DNA of 64,000 bases from Scortum barcoo (taxonomy: Eukaryota > Chordata > Actinopteri > Centrarchiformes > Terapontidae), in contig CM041547.1 in NCBI GenBank assembly GCA_023238725.1, positions 19,911,144 to 19,975,143 on the forward strand, written 5' to 3'. The notes under the pieces are model-generated. The model did not search any database and was not told the origin of the DNA. It was given only the letters and a program-made list of their open reading frames with translations. This document shows, in pieces, positions 11,201 through 21,950 of the stretch; the stretch's first letter is position 1, and each line of letters opens with the position of its first letter. The translations under genes and the position numbers were made by a program.

Positions 11201-14200
11201 GAAAACAATGGAAGGTAAACACACTGTTGGCGGTGAGTTTGCACCTCGTACCTGTTCACTTTCTCCAGGGCCTCAGCATCAGGGGGTGGGATTATGAAAC
11301 ATGTCCCAGGGAGAGTTCTTGTCTTCCCACTGTTGGTCTGAAGCACCCAGTTGCTATTATCAGAGTTGGACTTAAGATTTAGCTTCTCACCAGGCATGAC
11401 TGTGTTCTGAAAGAGATGGAGAAGATGATAAAATAAAGACAACAACGACAAGAATACTTTGCTCTTTCCTGTCTCTATCAAGTTTTTTATCTTAAAGCCT
11501 GTGAATGATGACCGCACCCTACCTCTTCATCTCTCCAGTCACACAGGGACACAGCAGTTGTGGGTTTGGTGGGCTGGATCCGGCGCAACTTCAGAGGCAC
11601 GACTGTGCTGCTGAGCTCTCTGAGGGCGGCCAGACGCTCCTCATTCCTCCTTACTGCTGGTTCATCTGCCTAAAGGTGTTATTGAATTGGAACAGAAGCA
11701 ACACAAACAAACAAGCATATAATGTGCTGCAATCTAAGGATGTTTTTCCTTACAAAAGAACAAACAACGTTGATGTGTCTGACTGGCTCTTCCTCCCTCA
11801 TGAGTATAAAAGTGATCAATCATGTGATCACTTGAGGTTGCTCTGAAAGACTCCTCCTGCACGTAACTGTTACAGTTTTACTCGTTACTTGGCTTTTCTA
11901 AGATTTCTTAGCGTAGTTCTGAGTTCAGATCAATCTGAGCTCTTGTCAGCAGGTCAGCGTTGAGGAGCAAAACCTAATCCCTGCGTGCCTTATCAATGTA
12001 TGACAGCCTTGTTTAAAACGTTTATTAGATTTGCTAATGCTAAAGATGCCCCATTACAGACTGAGGCTTGATTGGTTTCTCTAAAAATGCCTTCAACAGC
12101 TGTAAATCTTCTCTCACTGCTATGCTGCAGGTTTCATACTTTTCAAGAGTTTCTAGAGCTGCACGGAAACCATGAAATTAGAAAACACAGATGTACCTCC
12201 ACTGCCAAGCGGACCTCAGGGTTGCTCTTGTTGGCCAGAGACTTCGGGTCCAGGGTGGAACTGAGTCTCCCCAGGGACTCGGACAGCGTCTCTGCATCCA
12301 GCTGGAACTGCATTGAACAAACAGTCACTTCTTAACAACGAGCTGTGGTGAAATGGGGGATTTAGCTAAAGAAATATTGTCATGGTGGAGTCATAGTGCA
12401 GTGTGCTCAGACGCTCTCTACCTTCTTGTAGTCTTCAATGTTGTCCAGGTGCACTTCCTGTGCTAAACACAGGTTGAGGAAGGCTTGCCACTCAGCCTGC
12501 ACAGTGTCTCTGTGTGCCTGATGGAAATAATACAGTTTAATATTGATCAGTTTGATTAATTTAAGTATATCTGACCATATGTTTCTGATGTTGGACATCA
12601 CTGACAAGTTTACCTTTATTGTTGGGCTGCCAGGATGTTTCATTTCAACCAGACGATCCCCTTCTGCCTGTAGCTGGTTTATCTCACGCTCGTGTGCCAG
12701 TAAGCCATTATTTTTGAATTTCTGTATGGAAAAAGATACAACATATAGTGGGTTATAGAAAGCATAAGACAGTGTTTCAGGTTCAAATTTTCCAGCAGTC
12801 ACTATGCACAGTGCTGGTTCCACCAGTTGGATTCCAAGCTGGTGCAGTCAGCCCCTGAAGGATCATGCTGGAAGGCAAACTGACAAAGTTTTAATATTCC
12901 TCTTTTCAAAATCTGTACCAGCTCCTCCATCTGATCACCAGATGACTCGATGAGATGTAAAACAGAAAATCAGCAGCCACATCTGCCAATAACGACTGCT
13001 GGGACACGTTCCCTGGCTGTCCCCTCACCTCGTACTCCATGCGAACCCCCGCTGGGTCGACCATGCGATCACTCCAGTCTCTCTGGATGATCCTCTCCTG
13101 CTGGCCTGACAAGTAGACCAGCTCCTTACTGCAGCTCTGCAAGTACTCGTACAGAGAGGCCAGGTGGCCGCGTCTGCGCTCGGAGCTCTCCTGCAGAACA
13201 CACAACACGTATGCACGATAAACAAGCTGCATAAACAGTACACATCCTACTGAACATAACTGAAGTTAAACATGAGTCACACGTTGAGTGTCTTAGAGTG
13301 AAAAACAACTCACAAAAAGTTTTGCATATTTCTCTTTTAGGGCGGGGTACTGCTCCTACAAAGAGAGAAGATGAAGAAACAGGTAAATGATTCATCCTGC
13401 ATGTACTGCAGAGTGTGCGTGTGTGTCGTTTTGTGCCGTTACCTGTGAAATGGCAGTGCCGGGCTGCAGCTGGGATTGGTAAGCCTCGATCTCCTGGTGC
13501 AGAATGTTATGTGCTGCAATCTGCTTCTCTACATCAGTCCGCTTTGGGCCATATGCCTCTGCTTTTAACTGTTTCTGTAAGTCACAGCAGTACAAACCTG
13601 TGATACTTAACAACTGTCACAATGTTTAGCCACTGAAACCCAAAATCGACCTCAAGCTTGGACTGACCAGTTTTTCATCCAGCAGAGGACCCCAGTCGAT
13701 CTTTGGCGCCGGATCCAAATCTCGCAGCTGGCCATACAGTTCCCTGTAGATGGCGCAGTCCTTTGCCCAGCGATCGTGCAGATTTTTAACACTGAAAAAG
13801 AGAGATATCAAAATATTACAGTCAGGATAAACAGACGGGTGGGGAGCACTAAAAGGGAATGTGGAAACAACACTTTGTGGTGGGTATATCTCGATGGTAT
13901 GTGACGTATCAGGTTTTGGGTGTGTCTGCTGGCATGCATGACTGTGTTTGTGTGCACTAGTTTGTCAGTGACACGCTACAATGGACTCACTCTCTCTCTA
14001 TCTCCTGTGCCTGTGGGTGCTGCAGCTTCTTGGACTTGTCCACATCCATGAAGAGGTCCTTCAGCAGCCCCTCAGCCTGCGCCAGGTTGTCTGTGTTGGC
14101 CTTCTGGTGGATCAGGTTCTGATTCTTGGCATCCCGGGCTGAGTCCTGCACAGGAGCAAGAGGAGAGTCCCACTTTTTTATCTCCAGTTCAGCAAAACCC

Positions 14201-17200
14201 CTCCCATTTTACTTTGACAGTCACGTGTGTTGCTGAGCTTGTCTGAGTTTGAAAAAGTTTGAAGTTTTGTTGAATCATGTCTGGAAACTGGAAATCATAT
14301 CCCAAGTGTTCCAGAGCTCTTCGTGCTGCATATGCTGATTAATGACATGGCATTAGTTCTTATGGTTTTCTTTCCCAAGCTGTTCCAGTACCACTTTATT
14401 TACATGGAACTCCCTGAAACTTATGACATACTGTATTTCCACCACAATGTCAGCATGTTAGTCAAGGAAACTTGTGAGCTCAGCCTTTATTGCTGAGATT
14501 TTATGGCTCAGAACTGATCTGGTAACAGCTTTCAGGTATCAAATGAAGCCAGAGTTAATGCAGTCAGGTCATAAATCTTCTTTTTTTGTGACCTGAGTCT
14601 CACTCAAGTCTTAAAGTGTCCAGATCTGGTATGTGTGGACTTCTTCTTACCTCTTTCAGTAGCTCCTCTGATAGCAGGATATTCTTCTCTACTTGGTCTG
14701 CATTCTTCTGCATGCGAGAGATCACCACAGCCAGATCGTTGGCCTGGCTCCTGGGTAAAAGCACGGAGAGAGGTGACGGTCAAAATCACGTGGTTCTGTG
14801 CAGACTCCTGAGGTGTTTCTTGGCATGATGGGACAGCATTAGGGAACACGTAGAAAGTAAATAATCTGTAGTCTTAATCCTGTGACTTAATAGCTCGTTT
14901 TTTGGCCCACAGTGATGGTGTTGTAGTCCAATCAGAGGGAGCATTCGCCACTTAGGGTGTAAAGTAGAAAAAAAATGTAAATAAATAATGGGATTATCTG
15001 ATAAATACACCAAAAGTCTCAGAAGTAAAAGTGTTCATTAGATGCCAGAATGCCCCCTCTAACACTGTCATTGGATTATTATTATTATTACTAATACATT
15101 ACTGTGTAAGCAGCATTTTAATGTTTTACTGATTGGACTTACTGTTGAGTACTTCAGTCTAAAAAAGTATCATATTTAAGTTTATCAGATGTTTTGTGTG
15201 TGTAATCTTGATCTTCAAAGTATCTACTAACTATGGCTGTCAAATAAATTCCCTCTGAGTGGTGGAATATATAATATATGTATAAAAGCAGCATACATTG
15301 GAAATTCAAGTAAAGTACAGGTACTTTTGCATTTAAGTAATTGCATTTAAGTACAGAACTTGATTAAATGTAAATAGTTACTTTCCACCACTGGGTCTGA
15401 AGTGTGTATTCATATTAAAAGGGATGCTTTTGTACTTCAGCTTGACAGCGTTACTACTTTTATTCTTCCTTTAATGACACTGACACTATATGACACTACA
15501 ATTACACTAAGGTTAATGTCTCAGGTATGAATGTAAAAGCCCCTTCCTATCCCCTCACCTGCCCAGCATAATTCCTCAGTGGCATGTCAGTCAGGTAAAC
15601 TGACTGCAGACCTGTTTGTGCTCTCTGGCTGTTTGTTCTGTCATTCCTCCTCCGCTGTGATATGTAAGCCAACTATTTGCTGTGACACACCCGGATTAGG
15701 ACCCAGGGGACACGCTGGGACGGGGGGTGGGGGTAGCTGTCAGGAATGTGTGTGATAGACATGCAATCTAACAATGAACATGCCACACCTCACCATTCAT
15801 GTCTTATCAAGCGAACGGTGTCACTAGTAGGGCCGTGTCGCTGTCAGACATTATGGCTCGAAGTACGCGGAGGACTGGAGGACAATTAGTTCCCGCAGTG
15901 CATTCATTTTATTGCTCTCAGCGATGGAATGTGACTAAGTATATTTAAGTACTCTACTTAAGTGCAAATGTGAGTTGCTTGTGCTTTACTTAAATATTTT
16001 CTTTTCTTCAAATGACTACATACTTTTACCCCACAACAAGTTAGAGTGAAAGATTGCACCTTTTTACACCCTACATTCGCTTGACAGCTTTACAGTTATA
16101 GGCTCTTATATAAATATCTTTTAAAATATGATGCTTTGTTATAGATTAAACTCTTATATAAGAAGAACTGAAATGATTTGTTGATTAACTGATGAGTCAA
16201 TTGACGGAAAATGAATTATTTTGATTATCTTTTGTGTCATTTTTCATCCTTTATGTCATTTTACATGAAAAAAATGTTCCAGATTTTGAAATGTGAAGAT
16301 CTGCTTCTTTTCATTTTAATCATTTGAATCATTTTAACTTGCTTTTAATCATTTTGATGTCTGGATCATTTGGTTGGACAAAACAAGCAGCTGTCACTTT
16401 GGGCTACAAATCAAACAATCAATCAACAGCCAAGCTGAAAAGTGAAAATAATCATTACAAAAATGTTAAAAGTGAGCACCACTTCTACCAAATACAGTAT
16501 AACAGTCACAGGGGACATTTTTCTGCTTACTTTTGATACTTTAAGATCATTTTCTGAAAACATTTACATATCTTTATTAACTTACATATTTTCCATGCAT
16601 GATGTTTTCTTGTAACAAAGTATTATTACACTGTAGTATCAGACTGTCCACTGATTGCTAAAACAGGCTCTTATCCCTGCTGCAAGGGTCCAACATGTGG
16701 GTGACTTCATTCCAAGAAACCAGCACAGCATTTTCCATGCCAGGCTCATAAATATTAATCCCTGAATATCAGCAGCAGTGTTAACATATGCAGGCACTAC
16801 ATTATACGCTCACTAACTGACTCACTCGCTTCCACACAAGCTCAGGTGTCACTGTGGTGAAGACAAACAGAGGTAGCAGCAGAGAGACTCTGCCCTGCCA
16901 CTCCCTCGGGCCTCCCTGTCTTCTGTCTGAAACTATCTCCAGTCTTTGGCTGCTCGGCACGCCCCGCTGTCAAAGAGCGCTAATGTTCAACAGTGTGTCT
17001 AAGCGTGTGTCCTGGGTGACATGTTGCACCCATAGAGGACATAAACACCTACTTAGTCACTTTGAAAGGAGCCGGGTAGAGGTTGGGCAGCCGTCCACAC
17101 ATTTATTGCTGTGTGTAAATTCATAAAACATGATGGTTGACTCACTCCTCTGCTCAAACAAACACCAGTTCCACTGCATAGCAATGACATAACAAGCCAA

Positions 17201-17899
17201 CACACTCTATTATATACTTTCTTGGCTGGATCAGAGCTTTAAAGGCACACTATTAACCCATCAGCTTAATGAGTCAGAACACTGGCTTATTGATTGACAC
17301 CACATGTGGATTAAGTGAGTCAGGAGACTTTGCTGATACACCCTTTGGGCAAAGATTTAAAAAAGTTCTGTGGTTAAGCAAGGGAGTAAGGTGAGGTGAT
17401 GAGAAGACAACAAATGAAGTACACTCGACATGTAAAGTTAGTAACATGGTGGTGTTATCAGAGTAAACAGGACAGGACTGAGACGTTTCATGTCAAGGGG
17501 GAGGTTCATTAATTTTCCAAAGCTCCTTATGCTCCTTTAGCTTTTTTAAAGAATGACTGAAAGTCACGTATTTGTGACACATAGAGATCATTGTTGTTTT
17601 CACGTTGCACCTGACTCCTGCGGTGTGTTTTATTGTCCTGGGAAAATAAGGCAGCCCTCTCCTGTGCAAACAAATATGCGATCATGGTACAAAAAATGCC
17701 TCGCATGCAGCATGAAGCAGATTTCAGGTCAGCCCTTCAGGGTTGGAAAGAAAAACAGAGTGAGGCAGCGAAAGAGAGGAGGACAGGACAAGTGACAGTA
17801 ACACAAGACTAGGAAAACTGACACACACACACAGGTTGAGGAAGGTGACAGAACTCACTTGCTGAGCTTCACAGAACTGTTTTCGCTCTTCTTCGACAT
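4659..17899 (-). CDS. evpl: Envoplakin, complete coding gene (22 coding exons)
   Basis: Envoplakin is a plakin-family cytolinker of desmosomes and the cornified envelope that pairs with periplakin and binds intermediate filaments. Coding exons, 5' to 3' on the - strand: 17859-17899, 14651-14750, 13991-14145, 13668-13791, 13443-13574, 13314-13355, 13029-13190, 12614-12721, 12422-12517, 12197-12307, 11523-11669, 11252-11406, 11036-11133, 10749-10921, 10447-10625, 10013-10151, 9698-9891, 9445-9595, 8808-8891, 8550-8693, 8374-8466, 4659-8243. All have AG acceptors and GT donors, and the sum of 6213 bases is in frame, giving 2070 residues against about 2033 in human. Domains: short head, plakin domain of spectrin-like repeats with SH3 near residues 397-458, rod about 850-1655, linker about 1661-1775, plectin repeats about 1864-2050. 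The plectin-repeat tail separates it from periplakin, which has only the linker. Teleost a/b paralogues were not resolved. Confidence 0.95.
5321..5456 (-). repeat. evpl: Four tandem 33-base (11-residue) coding repeats in evpl
   Basis: Unit starts, read on the + strand, fall at 5325, 5358, 5391 and 5424, exactly 33 bases apart. Each translates on the - strand to a version of SLNTHxSGSL(T/N/S) at about residues 1805-1849, between the linker and the plectin-repeat domain. The units differ by several bases, so the array is not a recent slippage product, but the period keeps the reading frame. Confidence 0.9.
8374..14750 (-). CDS. evpl: evpl exons 2-21: plakin domain and start of rod
   Basis: Twenty short exons (42-194 bases) encode residues about 15-876. 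They carry the spectrin-repeat plakin domain, which in this family targets desmosomal partners. Recognisable blocks are VISRMQKNADQVEKNIL, LLKDLFMDVDKSKKLQHPQ, AAHNILHQEIEAYQSQL, QRDWSDRMVDPAGVRMEYE, ERLVEMKHP-like GDRLVEMKHPG, WQAFLNLCLAQE, and the SH3 region (SLCDWRDEE, NSNWVLQTNSGKTRTLPG, CFIIPPPDAEALEKV). The exon at 8550-8693 has an unusual Asp/Asn-rich stretch. Introns inside this block longer than 300 bases (8892-9444, 11670-12196, 12722-13028, 14146-14650) show no further gene. The donor after 10013 (CAG then GTGTCG) is weaker than its neighbours. Confidence 0.93.
8624..8665 (-). other. evpl: Asp-rich acidic insert in envoplakin
   Basis: The + strand has repeated CAT/CGT triplets read as Asp codons on the - strand. 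Residues about 811-826 are almost all Asp with two Asn and one Gly. It lies where the plakin domain passes into the rod. GAY-triplet expansion is the likely origin. Confidence 0.85.
15000..15393 (-). mobile_element. Degraded hAT-like non-autonomous element, copy 1
   Basis: Read on the - strand from 15393, it begins CAGTGGTGGAAAGTAAC and continues through repeated ACTTAAxTGCAA / GTACTT blocks, an internal ACACACAAAACATCTGATAAACTT block and AAAATGCTGCTTACACAGTAATG. This matches a very common teleost repeat with CAGTGGTGGAA ends that I recognise as hAT-type. The far end is missing or eroded. Class assignment is from memory of the family, not from a target-site duplication seen here. Confidence 0.55.
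15920..16650 (+). mobile_element. Degraded hAT-like element, copy 2, carrying a nested repeat
   Basis: It starts with GATGGAATGTGACTAAGTA and GTACTCTACTTAAGTGCAA, the diverged equivalent of copy 1 in the opposite orientation, and continues to TTAAAATATGATGCTTTGTTATAG near 16130. The same element resumes near 16506 with ACTTTTGATACTTTAAGATC and TCTTGTAACAAAGTATTATTACACTG. The segment between (about 16165-16500) belongs to a different repeat, so this copy appears to have been interrupted by a later insertion. Confidence 0.5.
16165..16500 (+). mobile_element. Nested interspersed repeat (same family as 55905-56190)
   Basis: It carries GTTGATTAACTGATGAGTCA, GTTCCAGATTTTGAAATGTG, a TCTTTTCATTT block and TTGGACAAAACAAGCAG. 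These correspond in order to AGTTCCAGCTTCTCAAATATG and GGCAAAACAAGAAATCTGAAG in the 55905-56190 copy. It is heavily diverged and its limits are approximate. Confidence 0.5.
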
Positions 17900-18160
17900 C
17901 CTGGGACAGCGTTCAGGGCCCCGTCTGTGTAATCGGAGTCCGTGTGTGTGTGTTTCTTCCAACTCCTCGCTGTCTCTCCTCTTTCCTCTTCCACGAAACT
18001 CCTTTGCGCGCCGTCTCCCCCCTCCAGTTAAGGAGCGTCCACCTGTGTCTCAGCTCCTCCCAGGCCAGCAGGTGTGTCGTCAGCAAAAGCAGCGGAGGAG
18101 CAGACCGGGTGGACCTGTTCCACGCGCTGCTGCTGCTGCTGCTGCTGCTTTACAGCCCCG
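17900..18160 (-). promoter_or_regulatory. evpl: Probable evpl promoter / 5' UTR region
   Basis: The evpl start codon is at 17897-17899; the ATG opens a short lysine/serine-rich head of 13 codons plus two bases before a GTGAGT donor. The sequence immediately upstream is richer in G+C than its surroundings, as expected for a 5' UTR or proximal promoter. I see no clear TATA box. A pure (CTG)8 run lies at 18127-18150. Confidence 0.35.
18127..18150. repeat. (CTG)8 trinucleotide repeat
   Basis: Eight uninterrupted CTG units, about 230 bases upstream of the evpl start codon. Confidence 0.9.
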
Positions 18161-18197
18161 ACTCTCACTCTACACTCTGGAAGCTTTCTTTTTCATA

Positions 18198-18234
18198 CAT
18201 TCATTCATTCAGTCATTCATTCATTTATTTATTC
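18198..18234. repeat. (ATTC)n simple repeat
   Basis: Imperfect tetranucleotide run of ATTC with one AGTC interruption and ATTT variants at the end. Confidence 0.85.
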
Positions 18235-21200
18235 TAACCATTTTCACGGGCCTGCTCTCTCAGAAATGTGTTTTTTTTTAAGGACACAGGTAACAAACCC
18301 TTGTCTCAGTACTCTCCTGAAACCACACTTTAAGTCAGGAGTTTCTCAACACCTCAGCTCTCTTTTTCTGACCCAGCACACCTATAGAGACGCTCTCTGA
18401 ACCTGATACAGCTGCTGCTCTGTTATCAGCTCCATGCGACACACAAAACGTGGCAGCACATTATAAAGCACTCAGTGTTTCCACATGTATGGTGGTGGAG
18501 GAATGCGGCGATACTAGTCACAGGATGGCTGGATATCAAGGTCAGCGTTAGCTCTCACTGTTCATTTGACCACGGCAGGTGAAATCTGGTAAAAGCTACA
18601 TACCAACAGAGGCCTATCAGAGGAGTGTGAATAAAAACCAAAAACGGGAGGAATGTAAAAATCTGATTTTTTTTTTTATTATTAAGTGACTTATTTATAC
18701 AGCATCAGAACAGGCAGAGCAGTTGTCACACTGGAAAGATGACATACTATGTGTTAATCATATCAACACTGTATGACAAGGTTTAACTTGTTTTTCAAAA
18801 CAATGACTCCTAATTAATTGATGATGAAGAGGATTAGTAGGTCCAGAGTGACGGAGCAAATTGCTTCCTGAGTATCAGTTGTTATCGGACACACACCCTG
18901 TGAAATTACCTCTGTGGCATATGAGGAGTCAAGGTCTAGTGTGAAGAATGCAACTTCACCTGACGCAAAAATGAAAGAGGCTGATAACAAAGACAGTACG
19001 CAGAACCACAGTGCCTTTGCACAAGAACAACAAATATACGCTCCGCACAATAAAGCAGGGTGGTGGGAGCTGAGGATCACCGCTGCCAGTGGAGCCGAAC
19101 AATGGGACTCCTTCACGCCTCGGCGGGAAGAGGTCGGCTCAGCATGCCGCTCCGTCTCATGCTTGCAGTGGGTGTGTCTGACGCACACCCACGGCAGTTG
19201 CTGCATAAGAGACCAACACCCACATACCAGCGCGGCGAGAGGGAGGGATTATGTAGGAGGAACAAAAAGGCAAAAGGAAACAAGATCATGTACAGAGGAG
19301 TGAGTGAGAATGAAATAACAAAGTGAAAACAGTGGAAGAGGGGCTGCTTGTATTGATGAACCTTAGGGGACCTATCACCTGGATCTGCCGCCCACCTCGG
19401 CCTTATGGAGCTCTGGGTTCAGCTCATTGTTTTGATTTTCTGGCTTAACTTTAATATTATGGCTTAAGATAAACAGCTCTGTACACTACCTGCTCAGCAC
19501 CAGACTGCTAAGACACAGAAACTAGCTGGTGAACGTGCTGCAGCATTTAGCAGCTAAAAAGCCAGGTTTGTCCTTAGGGAGCTTGTATAGACCGAAAACA
19601 GAGCTAAAAGACAAGTAAACTTTGAACTTGTATTCATCAGGTGAACACAAACGGGACTCTAAGTGGACAATAATCATGCTCCACATTTGCTTGATGTTTG
19701 ATCAAGCAATTGTTTGTGAACAGGTTCCTCAACTATGAAGGCTCCCAATGTTACGTCAACAGCTTGCTTCTAAGTTAGTATGTTACTGCAGGTTTAATCA
19801 GTAATTGACCTTAATAAGTCAGTATTTATAATGAGCCATTTCTACATCATGTTAGATGCATATTAACCAGAGGAAGTTCAGTAACATTACATTTCTAGGA
19901 GTTAATATTGACAAAATTCCACAAATTCCAGGCTCGGCCTCATGTATTGATAAGACGTAGAGGTGTTGGACACCTGTGCAAAGTAATGCAACTGATAAAA
20001 CCACCACAGCTGATTTAAAACTTCCCTGATGCTTTCTAAGCTTCACAAAGGTGGTATTAATTGCAAGGTTACATCACATGTACATGCTACAGGTGTTCAT
20101 GTTATTGTGTCCACTCCTGTACTTCAATCAAGCACAACCCACCTACATTGTGCAATCCTTTCGAGATAAGCACAGTCTGCTCACTTCACATTAACACACA
20201 GTAAATCATGAATAACCTGAACTTTGGTTCTTTTGTTTAACAATGTGAAGAATCCCCCCACACCCCTGAAAACAGAGGAAAGTTCAAGCCTAACATATTA
20301 TTTTTATGTAAATGTTGCTGTCAGCAGCAGGGCGTGGCTGTCACTTATCAGGATCAAAAAGAAAAAGCGAGTCTCCAACTCGCATGACGAAGAATGCTCC
20401 GGCCTACATACACAGTGAGCGTTCCACACATACTTCCAGGCCACGCTTCTGTAAATATGCAGAAAGCAATTTAAATCGGCCGCACCCACAGCACTCCCAT
20501 TCACCGAGAGCTCTAATCACCAGGTGCTGACCTGTGACCAGGTTTCAGTCTTTGATTATGTACGTGGTCGAGGTGGAGCAGCAGCTCTACTGTGACACAT
20601 TCGGCTCCAGATCCTCTTAAGCATCAATAACAGAAAGACTGAAACCAACTAATGCACCTGGTATTGAATGTGATCACCACAGGCTCAGAGGCCCAAGAAG
20701 TCAGAGCCTGTACCACAAGTGTTGTGTGTTGTTGGAAAGTCTTACTCAGTCAAAAATACAAATGTGCTTTGAAATATAGAATCTGTATCACTGAAATCAT
20801 TATACAGTTTTCTATAATGTTGTGTATTGTGTCCTATAGTTTGTCACCAACATGGGGTCAGGAAAGTGGTCACAGGATAAATCTGAGCAGTTGCAAGATG
20901 ATTAACAGGAGAGAAAAAAAGTCATTGAAGAGCCTTTGGCTACATGAAAGAAAAAAATGACATGGACCGGAAAATGGAAGTTGACTTTGTTCTGACAATA
21001 AAGGAGTTTTTATATTTTAGTTCGCAGAGGCCCACTGTATCATAAACCATGCATGCTCAACAATGACGTTGTCATGAGTTGAAACTTTTGAACATTAGGA
21101 AAAAAAAGAAAAAAAAAACAACCAGCAGGGGGAGACATTACCTCATCTCTCATTCAAGTACCAAACTGAGCATATTTAACAACGCAGAGCTTATAAGTGA

Positions 21201-21615
21201 AACAAGGTCATGTTCATGTTGTAAAATTATTTCAACACCATCAAATAATCCTTAGTGTTTACAGGTTGCCACCCTTACAGTCATCTTCACCAGCATGTGA
21301 CAGGCACAAGACTGGTTAGCAGCCCTTTTCCAATGCTGGGACACAAAAACTATATAAGGGAGGAAGTGGTGTCAGATTCATTTCTATTTTTTGGCAACAC
21401 AAGATACTAAAAACCAACATTCATCCACTGAGTTCAGTACTGTAATATGATACAGTACATACATCAAGAGACATGCTGGTTTGAGACTCACAGGATGCCT
21501 TTTTAAGTACATGGGAAACACGACATCTGCTGGACAAGGAGAGTAGTACCAGTGTTGGCATTTTCCTCAGATACATTTTCTACACTGTTCCAAAGTTTAG
21601 AAAACACGAGAACAA
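18235..21615. other. Intergenic region between evpl and ddx5
   Basis: About 3.4 kb with no gene supported on either strand. ORFs here (for example 18814-19206 and 18914-19303, antisense to each other) have no family resemblance and no splice context. The sequence holds ordinary low-complexity runs only. Confidence 0.6.
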
Positions 21616-21619
21616 AGTT

Positions 21620-21950
21620 TTTTTGGGGGGGGGGTTTTATTTGAAAGATCATGCAGTGCACTTCCAAGGTAGGAGCTTATCACTTTCAATGATACACATG
21701 AAAAACCAATACATTTGTAATTACCTAGTACAAAATATAACTAAACATTACTGAGGAATGTAACAAATTAAATAGTAAGGGGAAAACAAGTGTGCAACGC
21801 AACTATTGCTGCACTGCAGATCTTAAAAGGCTTGAAGGAGGTTGAAGTTGTTTGTAACCCTGTCGTGTAAATACAAAAATTCTGGATTAAGTGGAGAACT
21901 TAAAACAAGACAAAAAGCAATAAATTACTTCTTTCAAGTGTATGGTGCGT
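21620..21950 (-). other. ddx5: ddx5 3' UTR with candidate poly(A) signal
   Basis: An AATAAA on the - strand (TTTATT at 21636-21641) lies about 310 bases past the ddx5 stop, next to a G-run on the + strand. This gives a short 3' UTR. Longer alternatives into the intergenic region cannot be excluded. Confidence 0.5.

Larger units (their letters stand above)
14751..17858 (-). other. evpl: evpl intron 1 (3.1 kb), mostly transposon remains
   Basis: This is the longest evpl intron, between the first coding exon (17859-17899) and exon 2 (14651-14750). About 15000-15393 and 15920-16650 are repeat-derived (listed separately). The rest, including 16650-17850, shows no gene; its ORFs have no family resemblance. 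Confidence 0.75.
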
